A stretch of DNA of 64,000 nucleotides from Megalobrama amblycephala (GCF_018812025.1 NC_063046.1:2134171-2198170), one strand, 5' to 3'; positions 1-11,918 are shown, counted from the stretch's first letter. The notes: a model not told the origin generated them from the sequence alone. A program made the numbers and translations.

Positions 1-1213
1 ACTGCTGTACTTTCCAATGGTACATACTTGGTAACTACTTTGTACCTATAGACAAGTGTTGGGTAATAACAGGTGCTTACTTATAGTGTCCGTATATGGT
101 AACTAACAGACACATTACTGTACTTACTAATGGTATGTATATGGTAAATATGTTGTACTCACGGACAAGTGTGGACACACATAACAGGCAGTTACTTACA
201 GTGTGTGCATGTTAACAACAGTACAAAACAGAGGTTTACCAAATAAGAAATAAAGTAATTGTTTTGCTGCACTATGTATGTACTTTATTTAGTGTTTTAT
301 GCACTGTTAATGCTAAACTGCTCTCCACAATAGTGCATCTTATTTTGCAGTCCTTACTAGTTAATATGCTTAAGCTTATTAATACAAAGGTTAAAGAGCT
401 GGTAATTCCTATGTAATGTTTATGTACAAGGATGCACTTTATTTTACAGTCCTATTTCCATGTACTTACTATGAACGTACTAGTGAATGTACCAAATAGT
501 TAATGTGTAAGTTACACCTGTGGCCGGTTGCAAGTTAAGACTGTGACTTAAGATCTAGTTTGACCAACTAGCACTTAGTTAGGGTTAATCAGTCTTACTT
601 TTCTGATTAGACTGATCTACCTTTTTATGTAACTGACTTTACAAAGGAAGTACCAGTCTTGAAGAAAAAAAGAGATCACTTTAGTTTTAAGACTAGTCTA
701 AGCAGTTTATGCAATTGTCCACTGGTAAGAGCTGGTAATTCATATGTAATGATTATGTACAAGGATGCACTTTATTTTACAGTCCTATTTCCATGTACTT
801 ACTATAAATGTACTAGTGAATATGCCAGTTAGTTAATGTGTAAGTTATACATTACTTAGGTTGGGGGGGGGGGGGGGTCCTGTTATTACCCACAGTTGTC
901 CGTAAGTACTACGTAGTTACCATGTACATACCGTTAGTAAGTACAGTAATGTGTCTGTTAGTTACCTTATACGGACACTATAAGTAAGCACCTGTTATTA
1001 CCCAACACTTGTCTATAGGTACAAAGTAATTGTCATGTATGTACCATTGGAAAGTACAGCAGTGTTTCTTATTCGTTTCCATGTACATACATGTCAGGTA
1101 AGTACCTTGTGTTACCACTCTTTTACCTGTATGTACAGCATAATTACTACATATGTACCAGGAAAGTACACGTACTGTAAAATAAAGTGCTACCAAATAT
1201 TCTGTTTTACTTC
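1..1213. mobile_element. Long-TIR (fold-back) non-autonomous DNA element, left end cut by window
   Basis: Bases 1 to about 202 reappear as the reverse complement at about 875-1063, with only scattered mismatches over the first 150 bases. The arms are therefore long terminal inverted repeats of a DNA element that starts before the window. Between the arms there is no transposase reading frame. A run of about 15 G lies near 863-877. The right boundary is uncertain; similar AT-rich GTAC-rich sequence runs to about 1213. The superfamily cannot be assigned because no target duplication can be seen with the left end missing. Confidence 0.7.
393..853 (+). repeat. Internal direct repeat pair (393-515 and 727-853)
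   Basis: A segment of about 122 bases beginning GAGCTGGTAATTC and containing CAAGGATGCACTTTATTTTA occurs at about 393-515 and again at about 727-853 in the same orientation, differing at a handful of positions. The copies sit inside the fold-back element and bracket an unrelated 210-base spacer rich in CTTAAG-like motifs. This could be a subterminal repeat of the element or an internal duplication. Confidence 0.7.
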
Positions 1214-1425
1214 AGAAATGACTGGCACAATTTACCCCAATGTATTCTCCCCAAAGGCACAACTTACCCTGCACCAGGATGTAGAATTTACGGGAGGAGA
1301 GTATTGAATATTGAGTATTGAAATTAATCGCGGATCTCGATTTACTAATGTTTGATCTGGTCAATTTACTGGTATTTGTGCCATTATTTAACGTCCAAAA
1401 AAGGCATGCCAACCCATTATGCGAC

Positions 1426-1563
1426 ATGGCTGCAATTGTTGTTGCTAGGAGACACCGCAGAGAACAGAGAGTGCGTAGTAGAAGGGAGAAAATATTTTCC
1501 ACTCATATTAATTTCTTTGGAATGCCAGAGGAAGACATTATCCGTATATTACATGTAATATAC
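1426..1563 (+). pseudogene. PIF/Harbinger-like transposase N-terminal fragment
   Basis: An ATG at 1426 opens a basic stretch (RRHRREQRVRSRREKIF) followed by INFFGMPEEDIIRILHVIY. The basic N-terminus followed by an FGMPEEDIIR-like motif resembles the start of fish PIF/Harbinger (HARBI1-like) transposases. The frame then runs out at 1573, exactly where DIRS-like sequence begins, so only about 45 residues remain and the catalytic DDE domain is absent. It is a dead scrap, truncated by the neighbouring element. Family assignment is from motif memory and moderately sure. Confidence 0.45.
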
Positions 1564-1589
1564 CCATGCACCTGATGAGCATCAGCTCT

Positions 1590-2557
1590 GCTTGTTTGCG
1601 ACCCAAATTCCCTGAAGGAGGGAATGGAGTTGTTACGTCATAACTGACTGACATATTCAGATCTCGCCTGAGAGCCCAATCACCTTTGAGAGGTAACAAA
1701 ACATGCCAATGCACATATAACAAGCCACTTCCCATATATATAGGTATATAAGGCAGCGTGCAAAACTCACACAGTTAAGTTCTGCACTAAGGAGTCAAGA
1801 CGGGTCCTGGCCGTTCAGCAGTGGTACAGGGGTTGTGGCGATGGGATGTAATGTTTCCATTCCCTCCTTCATGGAATGAGGGTTACATTATTAACTGAGA
1901 CATTCCCTATCAGTCAGTCACATTCAACATTATGTCATAAATGACTGACGTATTGGGATCCCTATGGAAAGCACCACAACAGCTGCCCATTCCCAGCGCC
2001 CTGTGTAAGTCGCTTAGTCCTCCATACCTAGTGAGGCGGAAGGACAAGACTTTTCAAGCAGGATGTCGATAGCTGCAGTTCCTTTCTTATACCCTGTACA
2101 GCCACAACTAGATGGATAACACTAGGAAAGAATATCTTGTCCAGACGGAAGGGGACACTATGGTGACCACATCCTGACCACAGGGAGGTAATATGTGGAG
2201 TTACACGTATGCCGTCAGGGCAGTGCTACATATGGAAGATCTCTGCGGTAGATCATGCCTTGACAGGAATGGAATCATTAACCAATACAGAGACAGGAAG
2301 AATGGAATCTGCCCAGGGAAAGACCCAGGCTTGCCAACAGGGAAAACGTACCATGGAAGAATGCACATATGGGATCACCGAAAGGGAATAACAACATATG
2401 GGACATCTAGTATAGTACAGGGGCTGACTAACCAGGGATGCACACAAGTACTAGACCTGGCAGCTGAAGCTTTGCGTGTGGTCCACGTAAACACACAGGG
2501 CCTGCAAGGGCTGGGCCTGTCTCCTCCAGGGGCAGCACTTGCAAGTTCACCACCTGG
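1590..2557. mobile_element. DIRS-order-like retroelement fragment (non-coding part)
   Basis: It contains the paired motifs CCCTGAAGGAGGGAATGG (about 1609) and CCCTCCTTCATGGAATGAGGG (about 1863) together with GACTGAC repeats. Closely related motifs (CCTCCTTCAGGGAACGAGGG) end the DIRS-type element near 8900. The apparent 139-codon frame at 2193-2612 shows no known domain and I treat it as non-coding. Its right edge (CACCTGG at about 2557) and the resumption at about 4755 (CCTGGTCC) suggest that this piece and 4755-8960 were once contiguous and were split by the DNA transposon between them. Confidence 0.45.
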
Positions 2558-4754
2558 GCCCATATTTATCAAGCCTCTGAGAATTACTCACAAGAACACT
2601 GCTAAGAATTGACTTAAGAGTAAAAAAATTCTTGGCTCAAAGCTGTGCTTAAAAGTTAGTTATCAAGCATCTCAGTCGTAATTTAAGTGAAGTGTAGGAC
2701 TAAATCTTAAGTGTCAGTCTTTTTGGCACTTTGCTGTGCCACAAACGTGATTTTGGATGACGAAATAGGCATGGACCAATCACTGAATAGATTTCCTAAT
2801 TTAAGAATATTCTCAGATAAATTGAATGATGAAATTCCTAAGTGGAGTTTACATTCCACACACATTTGACAATAAAGAATTTTCAAGAGAAAACATTATG
2901 ATATAAACATTGGAAATGAAAGATAAACACGTTTTCCACCATGTTTTAATTGCAAATTTTAAACCGGTGGGCTGTTAACCCTCTGGAGTCTGAGGCTGAT
3001 TTGGGGCCCTGGAGAAGTTTTGACATGCCCTGACATTTGTGCTTTTTTCACAAAAAAACAAAAAACTTAAGTCACTGAAATAAGGCCAAAAAATAATATT
3101 ATATATGTGTTCACAAGACTTCTGGGTATTGGGTATTGAGGTTGGTATTGAGGTTGTAGACTAGAGTTTTTGCTTCAAAATGATGTAAAATTATCCTGCC
3201 TACTTGTTTATATAAAACAATAGAGAGATTTAAATTTTGTAAGACACATTTTGTCAAGAAACACAGTATGTGTGGAGGCGTGAATCATCATGAATAATCC
3301 TGTGATTCACACCTGAGAAGACAAAAAATTCACATAATGAGCTGTAATGACTTGCATAATAATGAGGCCTTTCAGTCAGGTAGGTTGTGAAAAAACCCTC
3401 TGTGATCATGTCTCAAATCTCATCATGGTGTATATCAAGCATACAGAAAAAAACAGCAATACTGTGAAATATTATTACAATTTAAAATAATGGTATTCTA
3501 TTATATACTTTAAAATATAATGTATTTCTGTGATGCAAAGTGTCTGAACAATTATGTTACCTCTATGGCATTTCATATAGGCTTTTAGCTTAAAAGCATG
3601 CACATTTGGAGAAATATTGATGGATTCTCATAATTTTATATCAATTTTCTATACAGAGGAGTAATATTTATTCAATATGTATTGTCATTACTATGAGCGC
3701 TGGATACTGTGTTTTCAATTCATACTTGCAGCCGGAGGGTGTTCTGTACACCTTTAGTCCACAAATGCCTCCTAAAGAAGAACAGGCCATGTGACATTCC
3801 AGGAACTAACAGAGGCTTCAAGAGATCGCTAACTATGGCTATGCAAAACACTTTTGAAGACAATAAATACACGATTGTGACGATGTATACATGTATTGCC
3901 TCAATCATAAACAGAGAGTATTTGTTTTAAATTTGACTTACACTATTTGAAACCTGACATTTCAAAAAAAATTTTAGACATAAGTCTCATTTTTGTGTCA
4001 TTAGTATTCACTAAGTTACAGTTCATTTTCTGAGAACTATCAGATTGGACTTTGTTCAGAGGGAGATGACAGATCACGCATCATGTTAGTTTTCTTTATT
4101 TTGCAAAAAGCACAACATTTTGTTTTTACTCTGAGTGTACACACATAAAAGAAGATAATCTATAGTTTCAATTGATATATTATTTATGTCTCTATGACAA
4201 AAAAGAGACATAAGCAATATATCATTTTAAGTCTGTTTTTAAGTCTGTATTTTAAGTCTGTTTTGCTGCAATGTGAAAAAAATCCTGCAAAATGCTCCGG
4301 CGTGTTTCCCGACTCCAGAGAGTTAATTGACCTGCCTATATGTAGCCTAGATTTTATGATATAACTAGTCACCATGGATTGGCACGAGAAAGAAGCTCTA
4401 CTGCTTGCTGAATGAGTCAAACAATTCAGGCCAACATTAATCAGCGCTGACAAAGATGATACCGTTTGATTAACTGCTTGTCGTCAAACATTTCAAAATC
4501 ATTCTTGCTCCCCTGAAAGATTCACACACGTCTCTGTCTCCTCAGTACCACCACAAGCCCCTACTGTCAACTCCTAACCACTTGAGAGACCTCTCAAGCT
4601 GTCTTAAATAACCGGGAGAGTAAGAGTGATTCTTAGCTTGAAGAAATTTGATAACTTGCTTTTATGCTTAAGTTTAAAAGTAGTAGTAGAGTCAATTTCA
4701 TGAATTCTCAGCACTTAAGACTAAAATGTCACTTTGAGAAACTTGATAAATACG
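2558..4754. mobile_element. DNA transposon with GCCC(A/G)TATTTATCAAG ends, hosting a piggyBac-like insertion
   Basis: The left end GCCCATATTTATCAAG (2558) is mirrored by the right end CTTGATAAATACGGGC (to about 4754). A CCTGG pentamer lies immediately outside both ends and may be the target duplication. Short CTTAAG-rich subterminal sequence is shared by the two ends. The middle is almost entirely the TTAA-flanked element at 2975-4326, so without it this is a non-autonomous element of about 850 bases. There is no transposase frame. Confidence 0.6.
2975..4326. mobile_element. piggyBac-like non-autonomous element, copy 1
   Basis: Flanked by TTAA on both sides (2975-2978 and 4323-4326), the target-site signature of piggyBac transposons. 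The ends are inverted: CCCTCTGGAGTC on the left and GACTCCAGAGAG on the right. The body is AT-rich with no transposase. Other copies occur at 11318-13655, 21122-23953 and as fragments near 55569 and 57385, so this is one family. The short frames 3709-3930 and 4184-4453 are chance frames inside it. Confidence 0.75.
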
Positions 4755-4816
4755 GGCCCTGGTCCCTGAAGGGGTCTCAAGACCACGTAGTCGGTTGGTC
4801 TGAATTCCAGACCAAA

Positions 4817-4980
4817 AATGTCCACAGGTCCCCCATCCTCTTGATGGATGTGAGTGCAGTCAGGAGCATTGTCTTAAGAGACAGGATCTTAATCTCAACT
4901 GACTGCAATGGCTCAAAGGGTGTTCCCTTTCAGTCGGTCACGTTCGACGTACGTCAGTAGTGACAGACAAATTGGGATAT
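4817..4980 (+). repeat. Left inverted repeat of DIRS element
   Basis: Reverse complement of 8718-8870, with a 23-base segment (about 4860-4882) missing from the right copy. Shared core motifs include CGTACGTCAGTAGTGAC and GGTGTTCCCTTTCAGTCGG. Confidence 0.8.
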
Positions 4981-5894
4981 CGCCAGAGAGCCCTATCAAC
5001 TTTGAGTAAACTAAAACAAGCTAATGGAATTGGCGTGCGATATTTGCATAATGCGCACCGCCTCCGCCAGGTGGTATAAATAGGGAAGCAGATGCAATCG
5101 TACTCTGTCTTTCCCTTCGGAGCCAACCTTGTGTTCCTACAGAGCTACTAGACTGAGAGTGAAACTCTACAAGCCTTTGAAAGAAAACAGCAGTCTTTGT
5201 GTTGGGGTGACGGCACGTTGAAGTGAGGTTGCGAGCTTCAGAGGAGCCTGAGCTGATTATAGCTCTCAACTGCTGTTTTTACAGCATTGTTTTTGCCCGT
5301 GCATTTGACGGTTTGCGATTTGGGACGGTTCCTCTGTGTATGTGATCAGGGAGTGGTGTACCTGATCACATCATGGCTGTTCCCTGTGTGCTTCGGCACA
5401 GAGATCAGAGCTGAAATTTCCCCTTCTAAAAGAGCTTCACAGACGAACCCTGCGTCTTTTTCAAGATGTTATTTCGTCTGTGCGTTACTGGATGTGGTCG
5501 TTCCCTGGTCCCCGCTGATGGTCACAATCGCTGCATCACATGTCCGGGCGTTCAGCATGCTGAAGCAGCTTTTGTGGATTGTTCATGTTCTCACTGCGGG
5601 AACATGACTATCTCAGTGTTGAGATCTAGACTCTTGTTCCTTGGTTCTCAGGGAGCGGGGCTCCCCTCCCCTATGCCCCATGCGGCCGTTTTCTCTGACT
5701 CCGGCCGGGGTGATGGTGCATCGGCGTGTAGGCAAGGTGATCTGAGGATTACGGTCAGGGCTTCCCCGCCAAGCGCCGCTCCGTGGGCCCCTGCCCCCTC
5801 TACAACTCTGCAGCCTGTGGTGTTGTCAATGGATCGTGCTGGTCCCTCTACTGAGCAACCAGTCGTTTCCTTCGGAGTGCCTACGGACGACTAG

Positions 5895-6908
5895 ATGTCG
5901 GTTGCGGCATCGGAAGGTGAGCAAGAGTCCTCGGGAGATGAAGACTCTGCTGTGTTGCCTCCCTCTGGGACTGTAGCATTGCCCGAGGCCGATCCCAAGT
6001 TGACGGCTATGCTTTCCCGGGCTGCTGAGAAGGTCGGGCTCTTCTGGAATCCTCCACCGCATCCCAAATCTTCTCGGCTGGACAATTGGTATCTCAGGGC
6101 GGCCCGTGCTGGTCCTCAGCGCCCTGCCCCAGTGCCATTTTTTCCGGAAGTGCATGAGGAGGTCACCAAGTCTTGGAGAACGCCATATAGTGTTCGTGCC
6201 AGGCCTGGCCCCTCCTCCGCCTTCACCATCCTGGATGGCGGGGAGGCCAAGGGGTACGATGCAACTGTGTCCAACGGCCGCCGGCTGGCTGCGTCTCCCA
6301 TCCCGGGCCTGTAAATTCTCATCAGGCTTGACAGAGAAAGCTTACAGAGCCTGCGGACAGGCCACCTCTGCCCTGTATGCTATGGCCCTGTTATAGGTCT
6401 ACCAGGCCAAAGCGCTGATGGACATGCCCCAGGGTGGTCTTGACCAACAGCTGCTGGGGGAGCTGCTCGCCGCCAATGACCTCGCTCTCCGGGTGACGAA
6501 AGTGACGGCACGCTCTGTTGGTCAGGCGATGGGTACTCTTGTAGTCCAGCAGCGCCACCTGTGATTGACCTTGGCTGACATGAGGGAGACTCCCCCGTGT
6601 CTCAGGTCGTTCTATTCGGTGACACGGTCGAGAGCTTTGCCCAGCAGTTTTTGGCCACACAGAAGCAGGCTGAGGCCATGAAACATGTCCTGCCCTGGCA
6701 GTCTGCTGCTGCCTCCACCCCGCCTCCGGCCGCACAGCCTCAGCCTGCTTGTCGCCGAGGGTGCCCGCCTGTGTCGTTCTCCGCCCCTAAGTCAGCCAAT
6801 CAGCAGCCTACACCCGCCAGACAGCAGGGAGCCAGTCGCGGACGTTGCGCCCAGCCCACACAGAACCCAGCCAAACCAGGTGGCAAGAGAACAAGGAAGT
6901 GGTCCTGA
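5895..6908 (+). pseudogene. DIRS gag-like protein, broken
   Basis: The frame at 5895-6314 reads AEKVGLFWNPPPHPKSSRLD and WRTPYSVRARPGPSS; it continues after a frame change (FSSGLTEKAYRACGQATSAL, about 6315; ALMDMPQGGLDQQLLGELLA, about 6412) and again at 6597 (FGDTVESFAQQFLATQKQAE) with a proline-rich tail ending near 6908. This order matches the capsid-like ORF1 of fish DIRS1-type elements. At least two frame changes and in-frame stops (near 6394 and 6562) show it is no longer functional. The retroelement encodes it for packaging its own RNA in the cytoplasm. Confidence 0.65.
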
Positions 6909-7369
6909 GACGGGCGACCTGGAGGAAAGAGGTTTAACTTTTCACATCTCTCCCACCCCCGGAGGAAGGCCGGGGGAAATTTGTGTTTCGTCTTGTCCCG
7001 CCGCTGGCTCTACAGAGTCCAGAGGTACCCACTTTTTTACAAAAAGAGCAGTTTCCCAATCCTCCAGGTCCCAAGAGGGTGCGGCTGTCAGTGCGCAAGG
7101 CCCCACCTCACCACTCTCAGCCCCCTCTCACTTCGCCAGCAGGTCCCAGTGTGACGGTCGAGGCCGGCTCCCATGTGCCGTCTCCCATGCACACTGCCAC
7201 CTCACACAGTCAGACCCCACTTCGGGCCGCTATGCCATCCGAGTCAGGCCGCACCACTCTGCTTCGCTGCCCCACACCTGGTACGTCTGTGGTGCCTTTG
7301 GTCCTACTGGCTCGGTGTCTGGAAGCCTGGATAGCGCTTCCCAGCCTGTCCCACTGGCTCATTCGTACC

Positions 7370-8720
7370 ATCAGACTTGGCTATGTGATTCAGTTCGCCC
7401 GGCCTCCCCCGGTGTTCAGGGGTGTCCATTACACTCGCTTGTCCCTTGACAATGCGCCTGTTCTCCGGGCGGAGGATGCAATTGAGCCGGTCCCTCCAGC
7501 CGATAAGGGTTTTACAGCCCCTACTTCATTGTACCCAAGAAGGGCGGTGGGCTATGGCCAATCCAGCTGGGACCGAGGAGCGCGTCCAGTCTGTGTTGAA
7601 CTGCCTGAGTTCGCTCAAGCGCAGGACAGCGGCCCCACTGAAACTTTTTCAGAGGCTCCTGGGGCAAATGGCATCCGCAGCCACAGTCACGCCGCTCGGA
7701 TTGCTTCATATGAGGCTGCTTCAACAGAGATGGGCGTGGCAGCGCGGTACGTTCCGTGTCCCTGTGAACACCCTCACCCAGTGGACGGACCCTTTGTTCC
7801 TGCGGGCAGGAGTTCCCCTCGAACAAGTGTCCAGGCATGCTGTGGTCTACACAGATGCTTCTGCCATGGGGTGGGGCGCCACGTACAATGGGCATGCAGT
7901 ATCAGGTCTGTGGATGGGGCCTCAACTGCATTGGCATATCAATTGCCTCAAATTGCTAGCAGTACGTCTTGCACTGGGCCGCTTCAAGGAGCTGTTGACA
8001 GACAAGCAAGTACTGGTCCGCTCGGACAGCACTGCGGCCATTGCGTACATCAACCATCAGGGTGGTCTACTCTCCCCTCACATGTCGCAACTCTTGCTAT
8101 GGAGTCAGAAGCATCTGAAGTCGCTTCATGCCATTCATGTCCCAGGCGTGCTCAACCGTGCAGCCGACGACCTCTCATGGCAGCCTCCGCTTCCGGGCGA
8201 AAGGAGACTCCATCCCCAGGTGGTCCAGCTGATTTGGCAGCGCTTCGGGGCTGCACAGATAGATCTGTTTGCCTCCCCAGACACTGTCAACTGCCAGTTG
8301 TTCTATTCTCTGACCGAGGGCATGCTCGGCACGGATGCTCTGGCACACAGCTGGGCCCGTGGCCTATGCAAATATGCGTTTCCCCCAGTGAGCCTTCTCA
8401 CACAGCTCCTGTGCAAAGTCAGGGAAGACGAGGTCTTGCTAGTGGCTCCGTATTGGCCAACTCGGACCTGGTTTTCAGATCTGATGCTCCTTGCGACAGC
8501 ACCTCCTTGGCCCATTCCTCTGAGGAAGGACCTTCTGACTCAGAGATGGGGCACCCTCTGGCACCCGCGTCCTGACCTGTGGAAACTCCATGTGTCGGAG
8601 GTTCTAAGTGATCTCCCCCAGTCGGTTATAGACACTATCACTTCCGCTAGAGCTCCAGTGCGCCGGGTGGCTAGAGCTTGCACTGGGCGCTGGAAGGGGT
8701 CAGTAACTATGGCGTTTTAT
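7370..8720 (+). pseudogene. DIRS reverse transcriptase remnant plus RNase H domain
   Basis: At about 7380 a remnant of the RT N-terminus reads YVIQFARPPPVFRGV and later AIEPVPPAD. The catalytic RT core with its YxDD motif is gone: sequence jumps to the RT thumb/connection (KLFQRLLGQMASA, 7640). The RNase H domain is well preserved in the frame 7422-8750, with VVYTDASAMGWGA (first D), CLKLLAVRLAL (E), VRSDSTAAIAYIN (D) and VPGVLNRAADDLSW (D). The frame then runs through QIDLFASPD and APYWPTRTWFSDL, a segment conserved in DIRS polyproteins, and into the first residues of the tyrosine recombinase (TITSARAPVRRVA) before it is truncated. A non-functional copy. Confidence 0.8.
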
Positions 8721-8870
8721 TTGGGATCCCAATTCGGCGGTCACTACTGACGTACGTTGAACGTGACCGACTGAAAGGGAACACCCTTTGAGCCATTGCA
8801 GTCAGTTGAGATTAAGATCCACTGCACTCACATCCATCAAGAGGATGGGGGACCTGTGGACATTTTTCGT
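8718..8870 (-). repeat. Right inverted repeat of DIRS element
   Basis: Reverse-complement partner of 4817-4980. Beyond it, 8871-8960 carries CCTTCAGGGAACGAGGG and GTAACCGAGACG motifs that recur in the fragment at 1590-2557. Confidence 0.8.
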
Positions 8871-9010
8871 CGATCACTACTGACGTACGTTTCCGTTACC
8901 TCCTTCAGGGAACGAGGGTTACATACGTAACCGAGACGCTCTCTGTAGAGCTGTTAAAACCACAGAGAGGTCCCATTATGAAGCAAGGTGGGGATATGAT
9001 ATGAAGCAAG

Positions 9011-10412
9011 ATGGCGCCGGGAATGGCCGCCACGGTATGTTGCTCCACAGCTGTTTTATTGTTTTTGTTAGTTTGTCCTGTCTTTAGTTACATCCCTACA
9101 ATCAGTTTTACCAGGGACGAATTGCTGAACATTCAGCAATACACAGCACCCAATATTTCACCAGTTTTCGACTATTCTTATGTTTTGCTGGACATTTTAG
9201 TTGGAGGAGAAGCGGCGCTAATGAAGTGTTCCAGCACGCGCAGGTGTGGGAAGCAAGCCTGCACGCTAGTCAAGCTCTTGAGGACTGCACTGCCAAGCAT
9301 CCATCTGGCAAATCTCTGCTCCCTACCCAACAAAATGGATGAAATTCCTCTGCTATGTCAAACAAATAAGGACTTTTGACACTCTGTGTTTCACAGAAAC
9401 TTTGCTAAATCAAGCCATTCCTTACAGCGTGTTACATCTGCTGGGTTTCCAGCTGTTCAGAGCCGTTCAGAGCGGATCGCAACGCGGAATCAGAGGGGAA
9501 ACTGCAAGGCGGCGGGACATGCTTCTACATCAGCAAAAGGTGTTGTACAGATGTAACAGTGTTGAAGAAGATGTGCTGTCCTGATCTAGAAGCGCTCTTT
9601 GTCAACTGTATGCATTTCTACTCACCGCGGGCGTTTTCCTCGTTCATTCTAGTAAGTGTGTGCATTCCACCGCAAGCCCACATGAGCACTGTGCTACCAC
9701 AGCTAGCTGAACAGATCACAGACACAGAACAACAGCACCCAGACTCTGTTATATTCATTCTTGGGGACTTAAATAAAGCAAATATCTCTCTTGAACTGCC
9801 TAAATACAGAAAGCACATTTCATGTCCCACCAGAGACAGTAATATATTGGACCACTGTTACACCACTATAAAGGATGCATATTACTCTGTCCCATGGGCA
9901 GCTTTGGGGCTCTCTCATCGCTGTTTGGTTCATCTTATAACAGCCTACAGGAAGAAACTGAAATCAGCTAAACCTGTAATAAGGACTGTTAAAAGATGGA
10001 CTTCTGAAGCAGAGCAGGATTTACAAGCCTGTTTCGAGTGCACTGATTGGAATCTGCCACTGATCTGGATGAGCTCACAGATTCTGTAACATCATATATT
10101 ATTTTCTGTGAGGACATGTACATTCCTACCAGGACTTATTTAACATACAACAATGACAAGCCAAAGTTCACTGCAAAACTCAGACAACTTCGTCAGGCCA
10201 GAGAAGATGCCTACTGGAATGGGGATAGAGTCTTGTTAAAACGGGCCAAATACACACTGACAAAGGAGATTAGAGTGGCTAAGCGGAACTATTCTGGAAA
10301 GCTTAGGAACCATCTTGCAGCCAGTGACCCCTCATTAGTGCGGAAAGGCCTGAAAGTCATCACTAACTACAAGACCCCATCCCCCAGCACCGTGTCGAAC
10401 CACAACTGGCCT
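9011..10412 (+). pseudogene. LINE apurinic-like endonuclease domain, broken
   Basis: From the ATG at 9011 the protein resembles the start of fish L2-like ORF2 (DILVGGEAALMKC, LANLCSLPNKMDEI). Endonuclease motifs follow in other frames: CFTETLLNQ (about 9390), VCIPPQAHMSTVL (about 9660), FILGDLNKANI (about 9755) and a degraded LSHRCLVHL in place of the usual SDH motif. The linker to the RT (KFTAKLRQLRQAREDAYWNGD, 10163) and LNEFYCRFEKP (about 10420) are visible. The enzyme would nick chromosomal DNA to prime reverse transcription. At least four frame changes and the lost SDH mean it is inactive. Confidence 0.75.
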
Positions 10413-11317
10413 CTGAGTTGAATGAGTTTTATTGCAGGTTTGAAAAACCCTGTCTCAGACCCCACACCTGCCTTTACCTTCTCACCATATACCTATCAAC
10501 ACCTCCAGCTACCCCACTCTCCCCCACCCTCTGGCACTTCAGGTCTGCAAAGAGGATGTGCGTTGCATCTTCTGGATACAGAAGACAAGGAAAGCACCAA
10601 GCCTAAACTGTGTTTCACCAATAAAACCTGTCTAATAACCTGTGCTGTCCAGCTGGCCCCTATCTTTACACAGATATTCAACAGATCACTGGAGCTGTGC
10701 GAAGTGCCTTCCTGCTTCAAACACTCTACCATCATCCCTATTGCAAAAAAACCCCAAATCACAGGAATGAATGACTACAACCTTGTGCCTTAATATCTGT
10801 GGTCATGAAGTCATTTGAGAGACTGGTGCTGGCCTACTTGAAGGACATTACTAGACCCTTGCTGGACCTCTTGCAGTTTGCTTATCGAGCAAACAGGTCT
10901 CTGGATAATTCAGTCAACATGGGACTGCACTACATCCTACAACATCTGGACAAACCAGGGACTTATGTGAGGATCCTATTTGTGGACTTCAGTTCGGCCT
11001 TTAACACTATCATCCCGAACCTCCTCCTTTCCACAAACACTTTCCACAGCTCTCTGTGCCTACCTCTATCTGTCAGTGGATCACCAGCTTTCTGACAGAC
11101 AGGCAGCAGCTAGTGAGGCTGGGAAAAATCGCATCCAGCACCTGCATCATCAGCACTGGCACCACCCAAGGGTGCATTCTCTCATCACTGCTCTTCTCCC
11201 TGTATACCAATGACTGTACCTCAAAAGACCCCTCTGTCAAACTTCTGAAGTTTGCGGACGACACCACACTCATCAGCCTCATCCAGGACGGTGATGAGTC
11301 TGCTCACAGGCAGGAGG
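10413..11317 (+). pseudogene. LINE reverse transcriptase domain, broken and interrupted
   Basis: RT blocks are visible in order: [20 protein letters not shown] sequence (10650), FERLVLAYLKDIT (10812), LLQFAYRANRS (10868), [13 protein letters not shown] (10976), GTTQGCILSSLLFSLY (11160) and the catalytic KFADDTTLI (11250). They lie in three frames with stops between. The coding sequence breaks off at 11317 within GDESAHRQEV and resumes at 13656 as ELAVWCSNN. The intact version would copy the element's RNA into DNA at the nicked target. Confidence 0.8.
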
Positions 11318-11918
11318 TTAACTCCCTCGGGTCGGCGGTCACGCCGGCGTGATCACCGCGTTTTTTTTCTAACCAGTGTGAAAGAGACTCAAAATACTCT
11401 GTCGATGTTGCACATACAATTAAGAGTTATACACCATTTTAATCTGTGGAATATCTTCTTTTATTTGTGTACACTCAGAGTAACAACAAAATGTTGTGCT
11501 TTTTGTAAAATAAAGAAAACTAACATGATGCGTGATCTCTCGTCTCCCTCTGAACGAACTCCAATCTGATAGTTCTCAGAAAATTAACTGTAACTTAGTG
11601 AATACTAATCACAAAAAAATTAGACATGTCTAAAAAAACGTTGAAATGTCAGGTTTTAAATTGTGTAAGTCAAATCGAAAACAAATATTCTGTGTTTATG
11701 TAATCTGTATGAAAAGAGAGCCATGTCAGAAGTCCATGATTCAGCTCATTATCCGCTAATGCGGCCACACCCACAGAACGAGCGCTATTCAGAGGCAAAT
11801 TCTGAGTCAATACATGCATACATCGTCTCAATCGTGTATTTATTGTCTTGAAAAGTGTTTTGAATAGCCATAGTTAGCGATCTCTGGCCTCTGTTAGTTC
11901 GGTTAGTTCCTGGATTGC

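Larger units (their letters stand above)
4755..8960 (+). mobile_element. DIRS-type tyrosine-recombinase retrotransposon, internally deleted
   Basis: Inverted terminal-type repeats (4817-4980 against 8718-8870) enclose a gag-like region and an RT/RNase H region in the order typical of DIRS elements. The RT core is largely deleted and the tyrosine recombinase is cut off soon after its start (SARAPV, about 8645). The next base run is the right inverted repeat, so recombinase catalytic residues are absent. The element is defective. A TATA-like GTATAAATAG lies at about 5083, just inside the left repeat, and could be its promoter. DIRS elements have inverted rather than direct terminal repeats, as seen here. 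Confidence 0.8.
8970..11317 (+). mobile_element. L2/CR1-like LINE, 5' and central part
   Basis: A non-LTR retrotransposon on the + strand covering endonuclease and reverse transcriptase, continued after the nested element at 13656-13975. The junction is exact: the codons GAG GTT AAA GAG CTG are interrupted at TTAA. Multiple stops and frame changes make it dead. Clade assignment (L2/CR1, jockey superfamily) is from motif similarity. Confidence 0.8.

Noticed and set aside
2193..2612. 139-residue + strand frame
   Set aside because: Falls in DIRS-like repeat sequence with no protein similarity I recognise.
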